Below are positions 24,049-36,445 of a stretch of 64,000 nucleotides of DNA, piece after piece. The notes under the pieces were generated by a model. It was not told where the DNA came from. It did no database searches and was given only the letters and a program-made list of their open reading frames with translations. Source of the DNA: Taxillus chinensis. Lineage: Eukaryota; Streptophyta; Magnoliopsida; Santalales; Loranthaceae. Location: positions 3,104,348 through 3,168,347 of the forward strand of contig CM042091.1 in the NCBI GenBank assembly GCA_023512835.1, read 5' to 3'. Position 1 is the first letter of the stretch; every line of letters begins with the position of its first letter. The translations under genes were made by a program, and so were the position numbers.

Positions 24049-27000
24049 TCACAACTCATCCGTGTTTTTGCCATCATCCCCCATGAGTTCGTCAAGAGAG
24101 AACTCATCCTCTTCAATGATTTCTCCATCTTTACCATCCCACGGTTCTGCCTTCACAATTGTAGGGACGCCCGCCAGCGGAAGATTGCCCTTTCCGCCAA
24201 GCCCTGCTTCCCGAACAAACTCTCTGGGAAAAATAAAATCACCTCCATATTATTCAATTTCATATTCATTACAATTACAGTTGAGATGTAGAAGAATTAG
24301 ACACTTACATAATATGCTCGAGCTCAAATGCACTCTTGAGTGGGGCATATGCACCTTTCTTCACATTCAAAGCTACCAATGCTGGATACCCATAGCCACC
24401 AACACCAACATGCTTCTCAAGATCTGGCTGCCTGCCGGCAGCCGTCCAAAGATAGCTGCAACACAATAAATTTGTACCATTCTCGATTAGAATTATTCTA
24501 ACCATTTAGCTAATAAGGTTTGCCACATGCAAACACTAAAACATTATTTAAAACAAGAAAAAACAATGAAAAAAAGACCATGGAACCATGACTCATATAC
24601 TTGCCTGTAAGGGCTCCTTTTGAACTTCTCTGCAGCTGACAATAACATCCCAATGTATTTGTTCCTTCCTTCCGACTTCGAGTCCAAAATGTCAGGGAGA
24701 AAAGCAACAAAACAAATCGCAGCAGAAACACATTTCTCATCCATGACATCCTACAACGAAGGACAGGAGTTATACAAATCCCAAGTCGACCTTTTTTAGG
24801 AAAGCAATCTTTTAGGAAAGGCTTACTGGCCCAATCAGCTCAGTCACTTCAGGGGGTGCAACATTAGTTTCCAGCTGTCCAAGGGCAAATGATTCAATTG
24901 CTGGGGCAGTTCTTGCACCCTCGTAAGGGACTGGGGTATCTTTGTCGGCACCAAATACCAAGATAGTGGGAAATCCTTGCACCTTGAACCTGCTCATCAG
25001 AGACTGATAGCTCCACAATATTAGAAACAGTTCCATTTGAATATGATACTGGTCAGACCTCATTTTGACTACTTAAAAAGTTACAGCTAATAATGCTTTA
25101 GTATATAGGGAAGATGCTACTGTTTAATGTCTGTGCACCCTACATGCGGGACCAAATATATTAAAATGGAAAGAAAATATAATTTATATCATGCCTGCTA
25201 TGGATGAGAAATACGACAACAGACACCGAGTCCAATCTGGTGAGATTATATCTCATTCTGAACCAGAGGCAACCAGTGCATAGTTTATTCCACTGAAAAA
25301 ATTAATGCAAGGACACATCACACATCCCACGACCTAGTTGTATTGAGCCAATTTCTGACCAAACCCAATGAGGGCATAATGTCAACAAACAGCCGCATTA
25401 AAATCAAGGGCCATGGACCACTTTTAGGCACAGCTATTTCTTGCTACTTCCAACCACTGCAAAGCTTGTTCTGCCTGCTATGGATGAGAAATATGACTTC
25501 AGGAGACAACAAGTCCTAGCTTAGTGAGATTATATCTAATTCTGAACCAGGGGAAACCACTGCATAGCTTATTCCATTGAAAAAAATTAGAATGGACACA
25601 TCACACATCCCATGACCTAGTTGTATTGAGCCAATTTCTGACCAAACCCAATGCGGGCATAATGCACTAAAATCAAGGGTCACGGACCACTTCTAGGCAC
25701 ACAACTATTTCTTACTACTCTCAAATGTATTAGGAAATGGATCTTCTGACAAAATGACTTCATTCTAAAGCGAGTATTACCTTCTCTGAGTCACAGTCAA
25801 CATGGCCCAGCTTCACCTGCCCCTTTAAGTGACTAGCAGCCTTCTTCCATTCAGGGGCTAATTTTTTACAGTGCCCACACCTGAAAATGAGAAATAAAAT
25901 ATGTTAGTAATAATTCAAAATAATTAAGTCGGACATGATGAAGAATGTACATCCCTTCAAAAATTTGATGACAGCCTGCTTAAACAAACCGATGGTATTT
26001 CCATCCATATGCTACAGCTGGTAATGACCTCTGTCATTTGACTTAATACTTTTTAATAATATTTTTTCCATAATTAACAAAGGGTGTCTTATTAGCTTAT
26101 CCATAGTAATCTGCTGTTTCCTAGACTATAATAATTCAAACACATATATAATCAACACTAGTTTGTTCCTTGTAACCCAAAAGGGATCACTATGATTGTT
26201 TCCATTATTCAATAATATCAATATACAAAAAATACTTGAACCAATCCTTTACTACTTACAAGTCCCAAACTCGTTAGTGGCCAGATCGGAATTCAGATAT
26301 GAAACAGCAGTAATACTAACCAAGGTGCAAAGAATTCCACAATCCAGAGTTCTTTACTTTTAATCACCAACTCGTCAAAATTTCTGGAAGTCAACTCAAT
26401 TGATGAACTAGATTCCGACTTCTCACTTGAACCTCCAGCAGCTTTTCCATCCAATCGTTCTTTTAGAAGCGCCTTTATCTGAACAATGATTAGAAAGGGG
26501 AAAACTTAGGTAGCCTACAAACATTCACTAGCCAAATACTTAAGCATCAGGCAGGGGAGCAATCCAACAAATGAGTTACTAAGTTGTTTAATAAAATGTA
26601 AATTTACAAATTTGATTTGGTAATAAGAACTGCTTACAGCCCACATTCCAAAAAGAAGATGTGTGACTATGTTGGAAATATTATTTTAATTATTATGATT
26701 AGGAGAAATATCATTCTCTAATATTTATATTAAGTAGACATTTGATTTTATATTTTTTAGGATATTTACTTTTTATGTTTATAGATTTTCATATTTTAGA
26801 CTTTCCTTTTCTAGATACTTGGGAGTATTTGGTTTGATGGTATTATTTTTAAAAATATAATTATTTTTGAAAACTATGAATTCGATGAATTTAAAAGTAT
26901 ATGTAAATTTATATGGGCCCACAGTTTTTAAAAAGAATCGTGTTTTAAAAAATAATATGGATAAACCAAACGGATCCTGAGATGGTAAACCAAATAAGTC

Positions 27001-30000
27001 AATATTTATATAGATGTAAGCTCCGTTGGGTTCATGGGTTAGATTGTGAGATTAAATTAGCTAACAATTAACTAATACTTCATTTGGTAAATGATAATAT
27101 TTATTCTTGAGACTAGCCATTCCTGTTGAGAATACGAATCTCATGCATGCTGTCTTAGCTAAGTCACTAAAAAAGTGAATGGCTTAGCTAATCTCGCATC
27201 TCCTCCATCAACTCCAACAGCTTGATGGCATAATTGACAGTGATGTTCTAAAAGACAAGGCTAGCATAGGGGTAAGAGGGGGAGCAGTCAAAAACAAGGC
27301 TGCACTAGGCACGAGAGAAGGAGCCGAAGGGCAACGGGAGGCCTCATAGAGGGGGACAAGGGAGGGAGGGTCAGCGAGGTAGAGGGAGCAAAAGAAAAAG
27401 TCCTTGAATGCGAGCTTGAAGACAGATTGAACAGCGGAGGGGAGAGGGAAGAGGGAGGTGACTGAAGGCTCCGAAAATATGGGACCAGATTTTGCATTGG
27501 AGGTCCACATTGATGAGGTGTTCACGATCGATGGGGTGGCAGAGGGAGGCAGATGTGAGGTTTAGGTTTGGCTCCAGGAACTAGTTCACCATCAGCCACC
27601 AAGGTTTCTTGAGGGAGACAGAGGAGAAGGAAGAAGGTAAGCAAGCTTGGTAGTTGGGAACCACAGCCACTGGGACGCGCTCCCCGCCAATGCCCGCCTT
27701 TATCAAGTCATCACTGTTGTCTAGCACCACCACTATTGATGACATTTTCAATCTAATCTCATGATATAACCAAACAAAGGAATGGAAATCGATAATTTAT
27801 TTCTAGTGGTCGCTAATTCCTTTCCAATAGACTAAACAATCTGCAAATAAAATGAGACTGTAATATTTCCTCCATAATAATATTCAGAATTGAGAATTCT
27901 ATTTCTCTCTAATTTTCTACGTGGGATCACAATCACATAAAATCTCAACAATATATTATTCTATATGGCAAAGTTTGTAGCAAACTAAAGCATATCTATA
28001 AGCATTATCTTCAAAAGGGATGTCAGAAACATTATTATAATTAGGGTAGACAATTCTCTGATATTTAGATTAAGTAGATATTTGATTTGATTTTATATTC
28101 TATGGGATATTTACTCTATGTTTTATGAATTTCCATATTTTAGACTTTATATATATACATAAGACAAATAAGTGAGTCTCATATATTTTTTACTTAATTA
28201 GTAAAACAAGAGAACACACCCACCAAACATGAATGGTGGGCCACCATTCATGTTTGTGACTATATGGAAGATGTCGTAGTCCCTACATATTTTCTTTTTC
28301 CTATAAATATAATCTCTCCTTAATAATAATAGTCAAATTAAATTTCTTGCTATGTTTTCTGCAATATATAATGCATTAAAATTCAGCATATGTGCGGTCG
28401 ATGCAACTTATGCAATCAAAACAAAACAATATGGTAAAGAAAAGCAAAGAATAAACTTTTATGCTTGAAAAACTACTCTAATTCAATCTTTAAATCTCCC
28501 CTCCATAATGATAGTCACAATTCTATTTCTCTCAATTTTATCTACAATATATGTATAGCATTGAAATTCAGTTGAGCGAGTGGTCCATGCAATCAAAACA
28601 CTAAGGCAAAGAAAAGCAAAAACAAGCTTCAGCATTGAAAGACTACTATAAGCCATTACGCCCAATAGCTCAACAGGGCATGATGTGCAAGTTTGGAGCA
28701 AGCAATATATAAAGTAACCAAACATATAATCATTCTAGATTACACAAGCAAGTAATAAATGGTTTCTCAAACTAAGTCATACCAAACCAACAAGCCTTAA
28801 TGCCAATAATAAATGATTTCTCAAACTATCTTTCAAAAATATACTACGTGAACATTTACATTGCAACACTTTCATAAAGTGAAGAATCCACAGAAAATAG
28901 GAAGTAACTTGCACATGGACGCTTGAGTTTTAAGAATGTATAACAAACCTGCTTGATTGCAAATTCTGCAATGGCTTTGACATCCCTTGCTCCTTGGTAA
29001 TCTACTGGAGCCTTTCCAGGTACAAACACCTTTATGGTTGGAAACCCTCTGATCCCATATTCCTGTATTGCCAAGGACCATCAAGGCAGCAGTCACTCAG
29101 ATAAATTATAATTATACAGCACGTCACAGATAAAATAAAACTTCAGACCTCAGATCAACTTACCAATAAAATATTTTCATGCATTTCACCAAAAATGATA
29201 TAAGGATACTTTCTTCTCAAGAAAACAAGAAATTTTTCCAAAAAAGCATAACAAATTTCAAAATATGATTGATAGGGAGGATATAAGAAGCAGCAAATGA
29301 TCCTTCCTTACAAGGTTAGTATGTGATGATCCAAAATTTTAAGATGCAAATTTCAAAATTGATGCTACTACTAGTCTAATATTACCAATTACCATTAATT
29401 CAATAAGCCATGCCCAGAGCACTGCCCCAGATAACAGAACAAAATGAAAAACAAATACATTGCCTGATTTTCAAAAACCTTCCAGCAGGAAACAAGGAGT
29501 TTCAAAAGTACTTATGTGATGCCCCTATGCTAGCCATTTGTTCAATCAAATTTACTATTCAAATCTCACATGCAATGTTCGCACAGAGACAATGATCAAT
29601 TGCAAACACAATAAGTGAGACTTTTAAATAAAAAACACAAGGTAAAGAACAATAACCATAGAAGAACCTGAGCAAGTGACTGGTGAGCATCAGCATCTAG
29701 GGCTGCCACAGTTGCAACACCTTTCAAGACAGTAGCCGCCTTCTCCCATGTAGGCGTCAAGGCTTGACAATGACCACACCAAGGTGCAAAGAATTCAACA
29801 AGAACAACACCATTTGAGTTTAAAACCTGCCACCATTCAAAAGAAACTTTATTCCATAGAAAATTGTTGCACGCTAAATGAAAATTGAGAACCATAAATG
29901 GAAAGGTGAAAAAATGAAATTTTATCACAACTGACTCTTACACTGTGCACTTAAGGAAATGCACCATATTGCTGCCAATTTTTGCTTTTGCTTTCATTTA

Positions 30001-32705
30001 CAGTTTTTTTAAACATAAAATAAAGTAATAATTTTAGCAAAACAATTGTATTTTTTGTTAAAATATTTATAAAGAAATAAATAACGGCTTGCAGTTTTTT
30101 TAATCCTTTAAAAACACATTAACATAATTGTTTTCATTTTCTATATTAAAAGTGTGCTCGAAGCATTTTTCAAAAATTACCTTAAAGATTGAAAATACTT
30201 CAATGGCCTTCATTTTTATTTTCTTTTTTCGTTTATATTTTAGAATGTGCTTCTTTGTTTTAGTTTATCACAAGGCTCCAGAAATTTAAAATATATATTT
30301 AGCAATAGTAAAGCATTCACAACATTTTTGAACTTGTATAATCAAAATATTATAATATTGTTTTAAATTTTTAAAAAACACTTCCACCATACTTTCAACA
30401 CCCAAAAAATATTTTAAATAATAATAATAACAGGTTTTTTTATCTTTCTTTAAAGGATTTTTCAAAAATAAATAAATAAATAAAACAGCAAAGAAACAAA
30501 AACTTGGAATGTTAATGGACATATGCGATCTCAATTGGTGTTGGCCACGTCCCCAAACCTCCAAGGTATTATGTGCCTCAACGCACATGGCCAAACCTTT
30601 AAGGTCTTACCCACCATGCATTTAGCTAGGTTTTCTTCTCAATATTCCTACGCATCGGTTTCATTTAGTTTGGCATTAAAGGTCTTACATGTTTGTAGGT
30701 TCTCAATATTCATATGCATCGATTTCATTTAGGTAGGCATTAAAGGTCATAACCGTTGTTTGTATCATTGTGGGAGTATAGCTATGTGTTTGTACAAGTG
30801 GGATAAGTGGAACCACTGTGTAATCACCAACCCTTGAGTCCTTGACACTTTGAGTGTAAAGAGTCACATAGCTGGTCTCAAATGATTCTAGAATTTGGAA
30901 AAGTGGCTGTGTCAGATGTGTTTTCAAAAAATGTGCTAAAAATGGTGTTGTTACAACTATTTAGACACTTTCATTATTCCAATTTTGAAGCCAGAACAAT
31001 ACAAAATAAAAAAACATGACACATAAAGCAAAAACTACAATTTCAGTGAACAGGCCCTAAACATGTTCACCTTACAATTGCAAAACATGTTTTTGCTTTT
31101 GAACTTTTGAAATCTATGTGCATCAGAGTGTGTGTGTGTGTGTGTGTGTGTATTAGGCCCATAAAAAGATCAAATTCGGAATAGATATGACCATATCCAT
31201 ATCCAATTCATTTATTTTAATCAAATTCAGGTGTCACTATGGCCACATTTGTTTCAGGGAAAAATGTTTTACAGAAAATTAAATGTTTGGTACATAGGAA
31301 AATGCGGGTGTAAATGGCGTAAAACGTTTTACAGATTTTTTTCCCGTTAAACATTTTCCTTCCATTCATCGCTCCCAATCCCAGTGTAACACTCTCTCTC
31401 CCCCTCCCAGTCGCGCACTCTCTCTCCCAGCCACATCAAACAGCCGACCCAGAGCCAAGATCCAGCCATCGCTGTGTCAAGCCGTCATCTCTCCCCAATC
31501 CGGCACACTCCTGATTGATGAGCTCTCTACAAAAGTCTCTCTCTCTCCTTTGCAAACCCCAGGCCGAGTTCTGTGAGAGCTCATCAATGGCAGGTCACAG
31601 CAAAACCCTTGGGTCAGGAGCTTCCAAGAAGGCCACCTCAGCAGCAGCAAGGCCAGTCTTCAATTCCATGTCAGCCGTATTGCCTGTTTCTTGAAGATCG
31701 GTAAGTACACCGAGTGTGTTGGTGCTGGAACTCTGGTATACCTTGCTGCCATCCTCAAATAACTAGCTGCTGAACCCTATCGTCTAACCCTTCTGTTCTT
31801 GATTATTGTGTGGTCAGGTCTAATTTGGGTGTTCTGTTTCAGATCTCAAAACTCAAAACCTAGAGTTTTCTATCAAATTTCATAAAAAACAATAAGTTGA
31901 AATAAAAAATGTGAAACCTCGGGTCCAAGTCTTCTGGGAGGCTAACGTTGTCGTTAACTGTGATTTGATATTTTCAGGTTCTTGAATTAGCTGGGAACGC
32001 AGCAAGAGGCAACAAGAAGGCCCAAATTGTGCCGAGACACATTCATCTCGCCATTCGGAATGATGAAGAACCCAGCAAGCTTCTTGGGGACCAGTGGGGG
32101 TGTGATGCCCGACATTCACAACCTACATCTGCTGTTTACGAGGACCGAGGAGTTTGATTACTGGTTAGTATTGCAGTTGTAATGTGTATATCCGGATTCA
32201 ATTCTTTTAAATCGACTATGGATAAAATTCGGTAATCAAAATTTTGGAATTTTTTTCCCAGGTGTAGTGCGTATCAAACAAAAAATTGAAAAATATTACT
32301 CTTTTCAACCCAGAAAAAAAAAAGGAAAAAGGAAAACATTCCCAAATAGACCCTAAAAGCTTTGCTCGTGAAGCCTACGAGTTCAATTCGTAAGAATGCA
32401 ATATCGTATCAACCTACTGCCGGAAATTTCAAAAAAAAAAAAAATCATTGTTCAACGTAGCGTTTGCTATAAATCCACATCTTAATCCAAACAAAGACAA
32501 ACGAAGACGAAAACAAAAACAACAATACTGAAGGTGAATTGAAGAGCCACAACCAATGTACCTTAGGCTTAAAATTGTTAGGGTTAAGCTGAAGCACCGG
32601 GGAAGACGACCCGTATAAAGCATTCACGTGAACGCAGAGATCGGATACAGAGAAAACGACGAGGAACAAAGTGACGAGGAGTGGTGACGACGAGGATCGA
32701 AACAT
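24049..32705 (-). CDS. PDIL2-3: P5-type protein disulfide isomerase (PDIL2-2/2-3-like), last exon frameshifted
   Basis: Nine exons in order: 32705-32562, 29826-29668, 29062-28949, 26478-26321, 25880-25781, 25003-24827, 24750-24605, 24455-24309, 24222-24049; 1,319 nt, one base short of a 439-residue protein (the family is about 440). A signal peptide covers about residues 1-29. Two thioredoxin domains each keep the CGHC active site (FFAPWCGHC at 61-68, WCGHC at 192-196), followed by a C-terminal b-type domain. The enzyme forms and rearranges disulfides in the ER. In exon 9 a one-base loss near 24180 shifts the frame after GGKGN and reaches a stop nine codons later; the conserved acidic tail and C-terminal TDEL are then out of frame. 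Intron 7 uses a GC donor (AG/GCAAGT). The symbol is by similarity; PDIL2-2 is equally possible. Confidence 0.88.
25193..25722. repeat. Tandem duplication (2 x about 280 bp) in a PDI intron
   Basis: 25193-25472 is repeated at 25473 to about 25722 with small differences; both copies start GCCTGCTATGGATGAGAAAT. It lies wholly in the intron between exons 5 and 6. Confidence 0.85.
26826..26975. mobile_element. Short AT-rich MITE
   Basis: Terminal inverted repeats: left TATTTGGTTTGATGGTATTA, right end reverse complement GTTTGGTTTATCCATATTAT. Related copies lie at about 49490-49645 and 56010-56178. No coding capacity. Confidence 0.55.
27024..27785. mobile_element. Possible MITE with GC-rich cargo in PDI intron 3
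   Basis: AT-rich arms (27024-27190 and 27740-27785) with loosely inverted ends flank a GC-rich centre (27195-27740) rich in GGAGGG/GAGGGA. Open frames in the centre show no recognised domain. Ends and target duplication are not firm. Confidence 0.35.
28372..28657. repeat. Diverged tandem duplication in PDI intron 3
   Basis: 28372-28484 and 28556-28657 share ATT(A/G)AAATTCAG, ATGCAATCAAAAC and AAAGAAAAGCAAA in the same order, offset about 184 bp. Confidence 0.55.
29827..31240 (-). other. Part of PDI intron 1
   Basis: AT-rich intron sequence with a (GT)n run at about 31128-31151. No exon recognised. Confidence 0.5.
31587..32158 (+). pseudogene. Histone H2A relic, antisense in PDI intron 1
   Basis: On the plus strand the start [18 protein letters not shown] is followed, after a one-base shift, by [29 protein letters not shown] and [13 protein letters not shown]. 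A second part at 31978 reads [20 protein letters not shown], then [17 protein letters not shown], then, shifted, [10 protein letters not shown]. This is canonical plant histone H2A. The two parts are separated by about 200 bp at the place where plant H2A genes have an intron (after LAAE), with a good TTTTCAG acceptor but a lost donor. So this is a copied gene with its intron, not a processed transcript. Frameshifts, a stop and a small deletion make it non-functional. Confidence 0.85.
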
Positions 32706-32821
32706 TTCTGTTTTTTTTTTTTCTCTTCCTCCCTCTCTAGTCTCTTCAATGCCGAATATGGAATCACCCTCACCCCGCCGGCTGAGACAGATTTTCACTA
32801 GGGGATTATGCACTGCTCTCG

Positions 32822-32929
32822 TTATTTTTACCCGCAGGGCTGAGCCACGTGTGAGGACCAATCGAGAACGTACACGTCGTGATATGCTTACGGTAACCTG
32901 TAAGAACGAATCACGAATATACACGTCAA
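32822..32929 (-). promoter_or_regulatory. PDI promoter with G-box, CCAAT box and TGACGTG element
   Basis: Upstream of the PDI ATG (32705): a CACGTG G-box at 32846-32851, CCAAT at 32858-32862, another ACGT core at 32873-32878 and, on the minus strand, TGACGTG at 32922-32928. Plant bZIP28/bZIP60 act on TGACGTG/ACGT sites with NF-Y on CCAAT in ER-stress promoters. The arrangement fits induction by unfolded proteins but does not match the exact ERSE spacing. Confidence 0.45.
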
Positions 32930-32942
32930 TATGACTTCCCAA

Positions 32943-35690
32943 TCCAACTGTTTTATTTTATTAAAATAATAAAATAAACAAAAAGTACCAACCAACATTT
33001 TTAGAACATCTCAGTTGTATGTTTACTTAATGTCATATTTACTTAATATTTTGCTACAAGCAATTTAATTATAATATTAATTAAATATGACTTTAGCAAT
33101 AATTTTAGGTATACTATTTCTTTTTTTTTTTCAAACGTATCCTTCCACCGTATATCCCTCTGTTACGCACTACGTTGCCCTGATCCGTTGCACAATTGCA
33201 GTGATTAAAATTCAAATCTTTCATCTGGAATAGCACATTCAAAGCCCCATCCTCGTTGAATAGATGATTTATAATTTTTTAAAATTTTTTTTCTGAAAGG
33301 ACTCTTTACTTGTGTTTTTTATTAGTTTGAAGAGCTAATTTAATAAAAATATCTTAAAAATATACTTTTCAAACTTTTTATTATAACTAAAATTTTAATA
33401 AAATAAATAATAACTCTTTAAATTTAACTAAATACTATTCACTCTCTATTTATTAAAATATTATATTTTTTATATTTTTTTCATATTTATTTTTTATTTA
33501 AAAGAATAAATAAATATTTAAAAAATAATATTTTAACTAATAAATAGTTCAAATACAGCGACTAAAAAGTGTGATTTAATTTTTAAAATAAAAAAATATT
33601 TTTATTATTTTTAAGATACAGAATGCTCAAAGAAAATAAACTTAATTTGTTAATTACGGACGTGCAGAGACCGGAATTGGATTCGCTGGTGAGTACCACC
33701 AGCTCACCACCGTAGTGAGCTGATTTATTTTGGACTTTATTAATATTTGTTTTAAAAATCAACTGTTAGATTGAATGTTCATGTAATATATATCATATCT
33801 GTAAAATTTAAAGACGTGGTTAAGTTTTGTATAAATTTAATTAGAAAAAATATGAATATAAATAAATAAATAAATTTTAATTTGAGCAGAGACCGCAGTC
33901 TTCAGCATCCCAATGTCAGCACATTGGCGGTTGGCCCCCAAAACAACACGCGGGTGTAAGGCAATCTGTGCTTCTCGCACGGATCCCTCACAAAACGGCG
34001 CAAATAATGCCCCTATGCTGGACCCTCCTGGGGAGCCTCAGGAACAGATAGTGCTCCACCCGAAAATCGAAATTGAAGCCAGTCGTGGAGCCAATTAATC
34101 CGTCCAAGAAGGACAAGAGATGTGGTGGTCAGAGCCTGTAAGAGGCTAAAAGAGGTGGTGGGGAGTCCCAGCTACAGAGGGCTCGGGTTCTGGAGGGAGG
34201 GACACTAGCCACGGTCGTTCGCCATCTCTCACCTAGACGGTGAACAGTGTGACTGTGATATGGCGTCAGTGGTGTCTGAGATTAGGGATGTAGATCGGTG
34301 GTGGCGTGGGCCTTCGGGGAGGAGGAGCGTTAATGCGTCATTGTCGTCGACTTTGTTGCCACAGCAACCCATTGCTGTGTTGTGTGCGCGCGCAAACACG
34401 TAAACCGCTATGGTTGAGGAGACAAACAGGCCTTTATCCCTTCAATTCGATCTCCTTCATCGTCGCCTCGCCGATCCTGTTTGAATCAAACCAACCACGC
34501 CTCTTGGATTCTTCAGTTAGTCAATTCTGCGTCGTGAGTCACACACTTTCAGCAAGCTAGACTGCCAAAATAAAATTAAAGAGAATCTAGAATAGATTAA
34601 TATAATATGAATGAGCAATAAATAAGATATTTGTTTGAAAATTATAATAATGATGAGTTAAATAAAGATTTATTTATATTTTATTTATTAAATATATATT
34701 TATTAATCAATATATTGGAAACACGTTAACATTTTAATTTTTTTAAATAAGCACATATCATGTATCGTTATCTGTCACGTGTCCGTGCAACATTCAGTGG
34801 AAGATAGTAGCAATTTTGAGGTGTAACAATCTCCAACGTACGACTACGGAGAGTGCTATGAATGGTGATGATGTTGGCTTGATAGGTGGGAGAGCAGGCT
34901 TGAATACAAGAGTTTTGGTGGCTTGTCTAAAGGCTTAAGGGTTCTCTAAGCATGAAAACAGCGACAGTATGACATGGTGGAGTAGTGGTGCATATGGAAT
35001 TGTTGGAGGAGCCATGGATAGTGTGTCATTATTGGGTCAAACACTAGCATGCATGTAAATGAAGACGACTGGTGTGGCAATGATCAGATCTGGAGGAATA
35101 TAGCTATCAGTGAGATGGTTTTGCAATAGCAGTCGAGGGAAAGGGTTCTATTGCCTTAATTAATAGAGGTGATTGAAGCATTGACTACGATATTTGTAGT
35201 CAAGGTGAACCGATGGCGACTAGTGTTGGTGACAGATAACAGATTTAGGATTAGAAATTATGGATTCTAATGGTTCGTATATGACGAATAGTGACAATAG
35301 TGGCTTGGCTAAAGATGCTATTGTGGTTATTAGCATGGCAACGGTGGCTGTGAGTGGTAACGCCTTCATATTAGTATTGGGTTGGGCTTTAATCAAACCG
35401 GGCTTTGACCGGGTCACTTCCGAACAGTCCAAGCCTTTAGTTTATCCCAACTTTTTATGGCAACTTTTTATAGAGGGAACGTTGCTTGAGCCAATTTGAT
35501 TAGTCAAATGGAGTGTTTTAATTTTAGAAATACTATAATTAGTTCACTTAAATTATAGTTGTTTCTATTTAATTACAATCTTCCATTCTCATTCATTCTT
35601 CCACCACTTCTATGCAAGTCCAATAAAAACATTAAAACTCAACTGCTACGACTGAACTTTTATTTGCCTCAAATACACTACTTAGAGCAT
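32943..35690. other. Gene-less, with a GC-rich island
   Basis: AT-rich to 33650. 33870-34560 is an unusual GC-rich island with several open frames (for example 33913-34098) but no recognised domain. 34790-35500 is a milder one rich in GGTGAT/GGTG words. These look like transposon-borne gene fragments or old exons; none can be named. Confidence 0.4.
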
Positions 35691-35694
35691 CTCC

Positions 35695-36227
35695 AGTCTT
35701 TATCAATTAAAAATTCAAGCTAAAGAAATATTTAACTTGCTACAGTAGCATTTTAGTAGCGATGCTCCAATCTTATTTTATTTATTTTTTTCTTAACTAT
35801 CATTTTACCCGATATACCTTTTTTATAAAATCTCTACCCGATATACCCTTTTTATAAAATCTCTATCCTAGTAGGGTTGCTTAGGGAGCCGTCACATGGG
35901 GGGAGAGGAGGGGACGATGTGACCGCTAGGGGAGGGGGAGACACGCGACACAGGAGGAGGGAAAGCTGTCGGCAAGCACTAAAGGGAGAGTGAAAGGCGT
36001 GTCGCTGCTTGAGAGGGGGGGGGGTCGGATAAAGAGGAGCTACATTGAGGGGTAGCATGAGACTAGGAAGGACTGAGTTAAAAACTTATTTGCTTTGCTG
36101 AGCTGGTATCAACAACCAAAACAAAAGCTAAAGTCATATTTAGTTTTTTTTTTCCTTTTACTAACTAATGCATTAAAGATGATATTTAGTTAAATATGAC
36201 TATTGTTATTGCTTATTGAAAATGACC
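35695..36227. mobile_element. TTA-flanked Tourist-like element with GC-rich cargo
   Basis: The left end GAGCATCTCCAGT is preceded by TTA. The right end ATTGAAAATGACC is followed by TTA; its reverse complement matches the left end at 8 of 13 bases. The AT-rich arms surround a purine-rich, GC-rich centre (35875-36060). Same design as 1126-6433 and 54566-55391. Confidence 0.5.
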
Positions 36228-36445
36228 TTACTAAGACCAATGCTTATATTAATCCACTTCAAAATTTCAAATCTCAACTTTCTTGTTTTGCCATTTGCCA
36301 ATGAAACAAATAATAATACAGTGTACAGAGGGAGGAAAACTAACTCACTGTTGTGAGCATCCCAATCTCACGCCCACATGAGAAAGTCACAATTGAACGA
36401 GAAAGCTCTGCTAAATGACTAATTTGATGATAGAGTTTGGCTAAA

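Larger units (their letters stand above)
26666..28150. repeat. Pair of diverged direct repeats (LTR-like) in PDI intron 3
   Basis: 26666-26810 and 28019-28150 are similar direct copies, both with a TTAAGTAGA(C/T)ATTTGATTT core and both ending near CATATTTTAGACTTT. The first copy starts TGTTGGAAAT, as many plant LTRs do. The second is followed by CCTATAAATATAATCTC, an LTR-type TATA region. The 1.2 kb between them holds other elements rather than retroelement genes. Confidence 0.5.

Noticed and set aside
32350..32420. Possible tRNA-like or SINE box B (GAGTTCAATTCGT)
   Set aside because: No box A at the right distance and no cloverleaf could be drawn.
33913..34560. Frames in the GC-rich island
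   Set aside because: Open only because of base composition; no family motif, splice structure or continuation.
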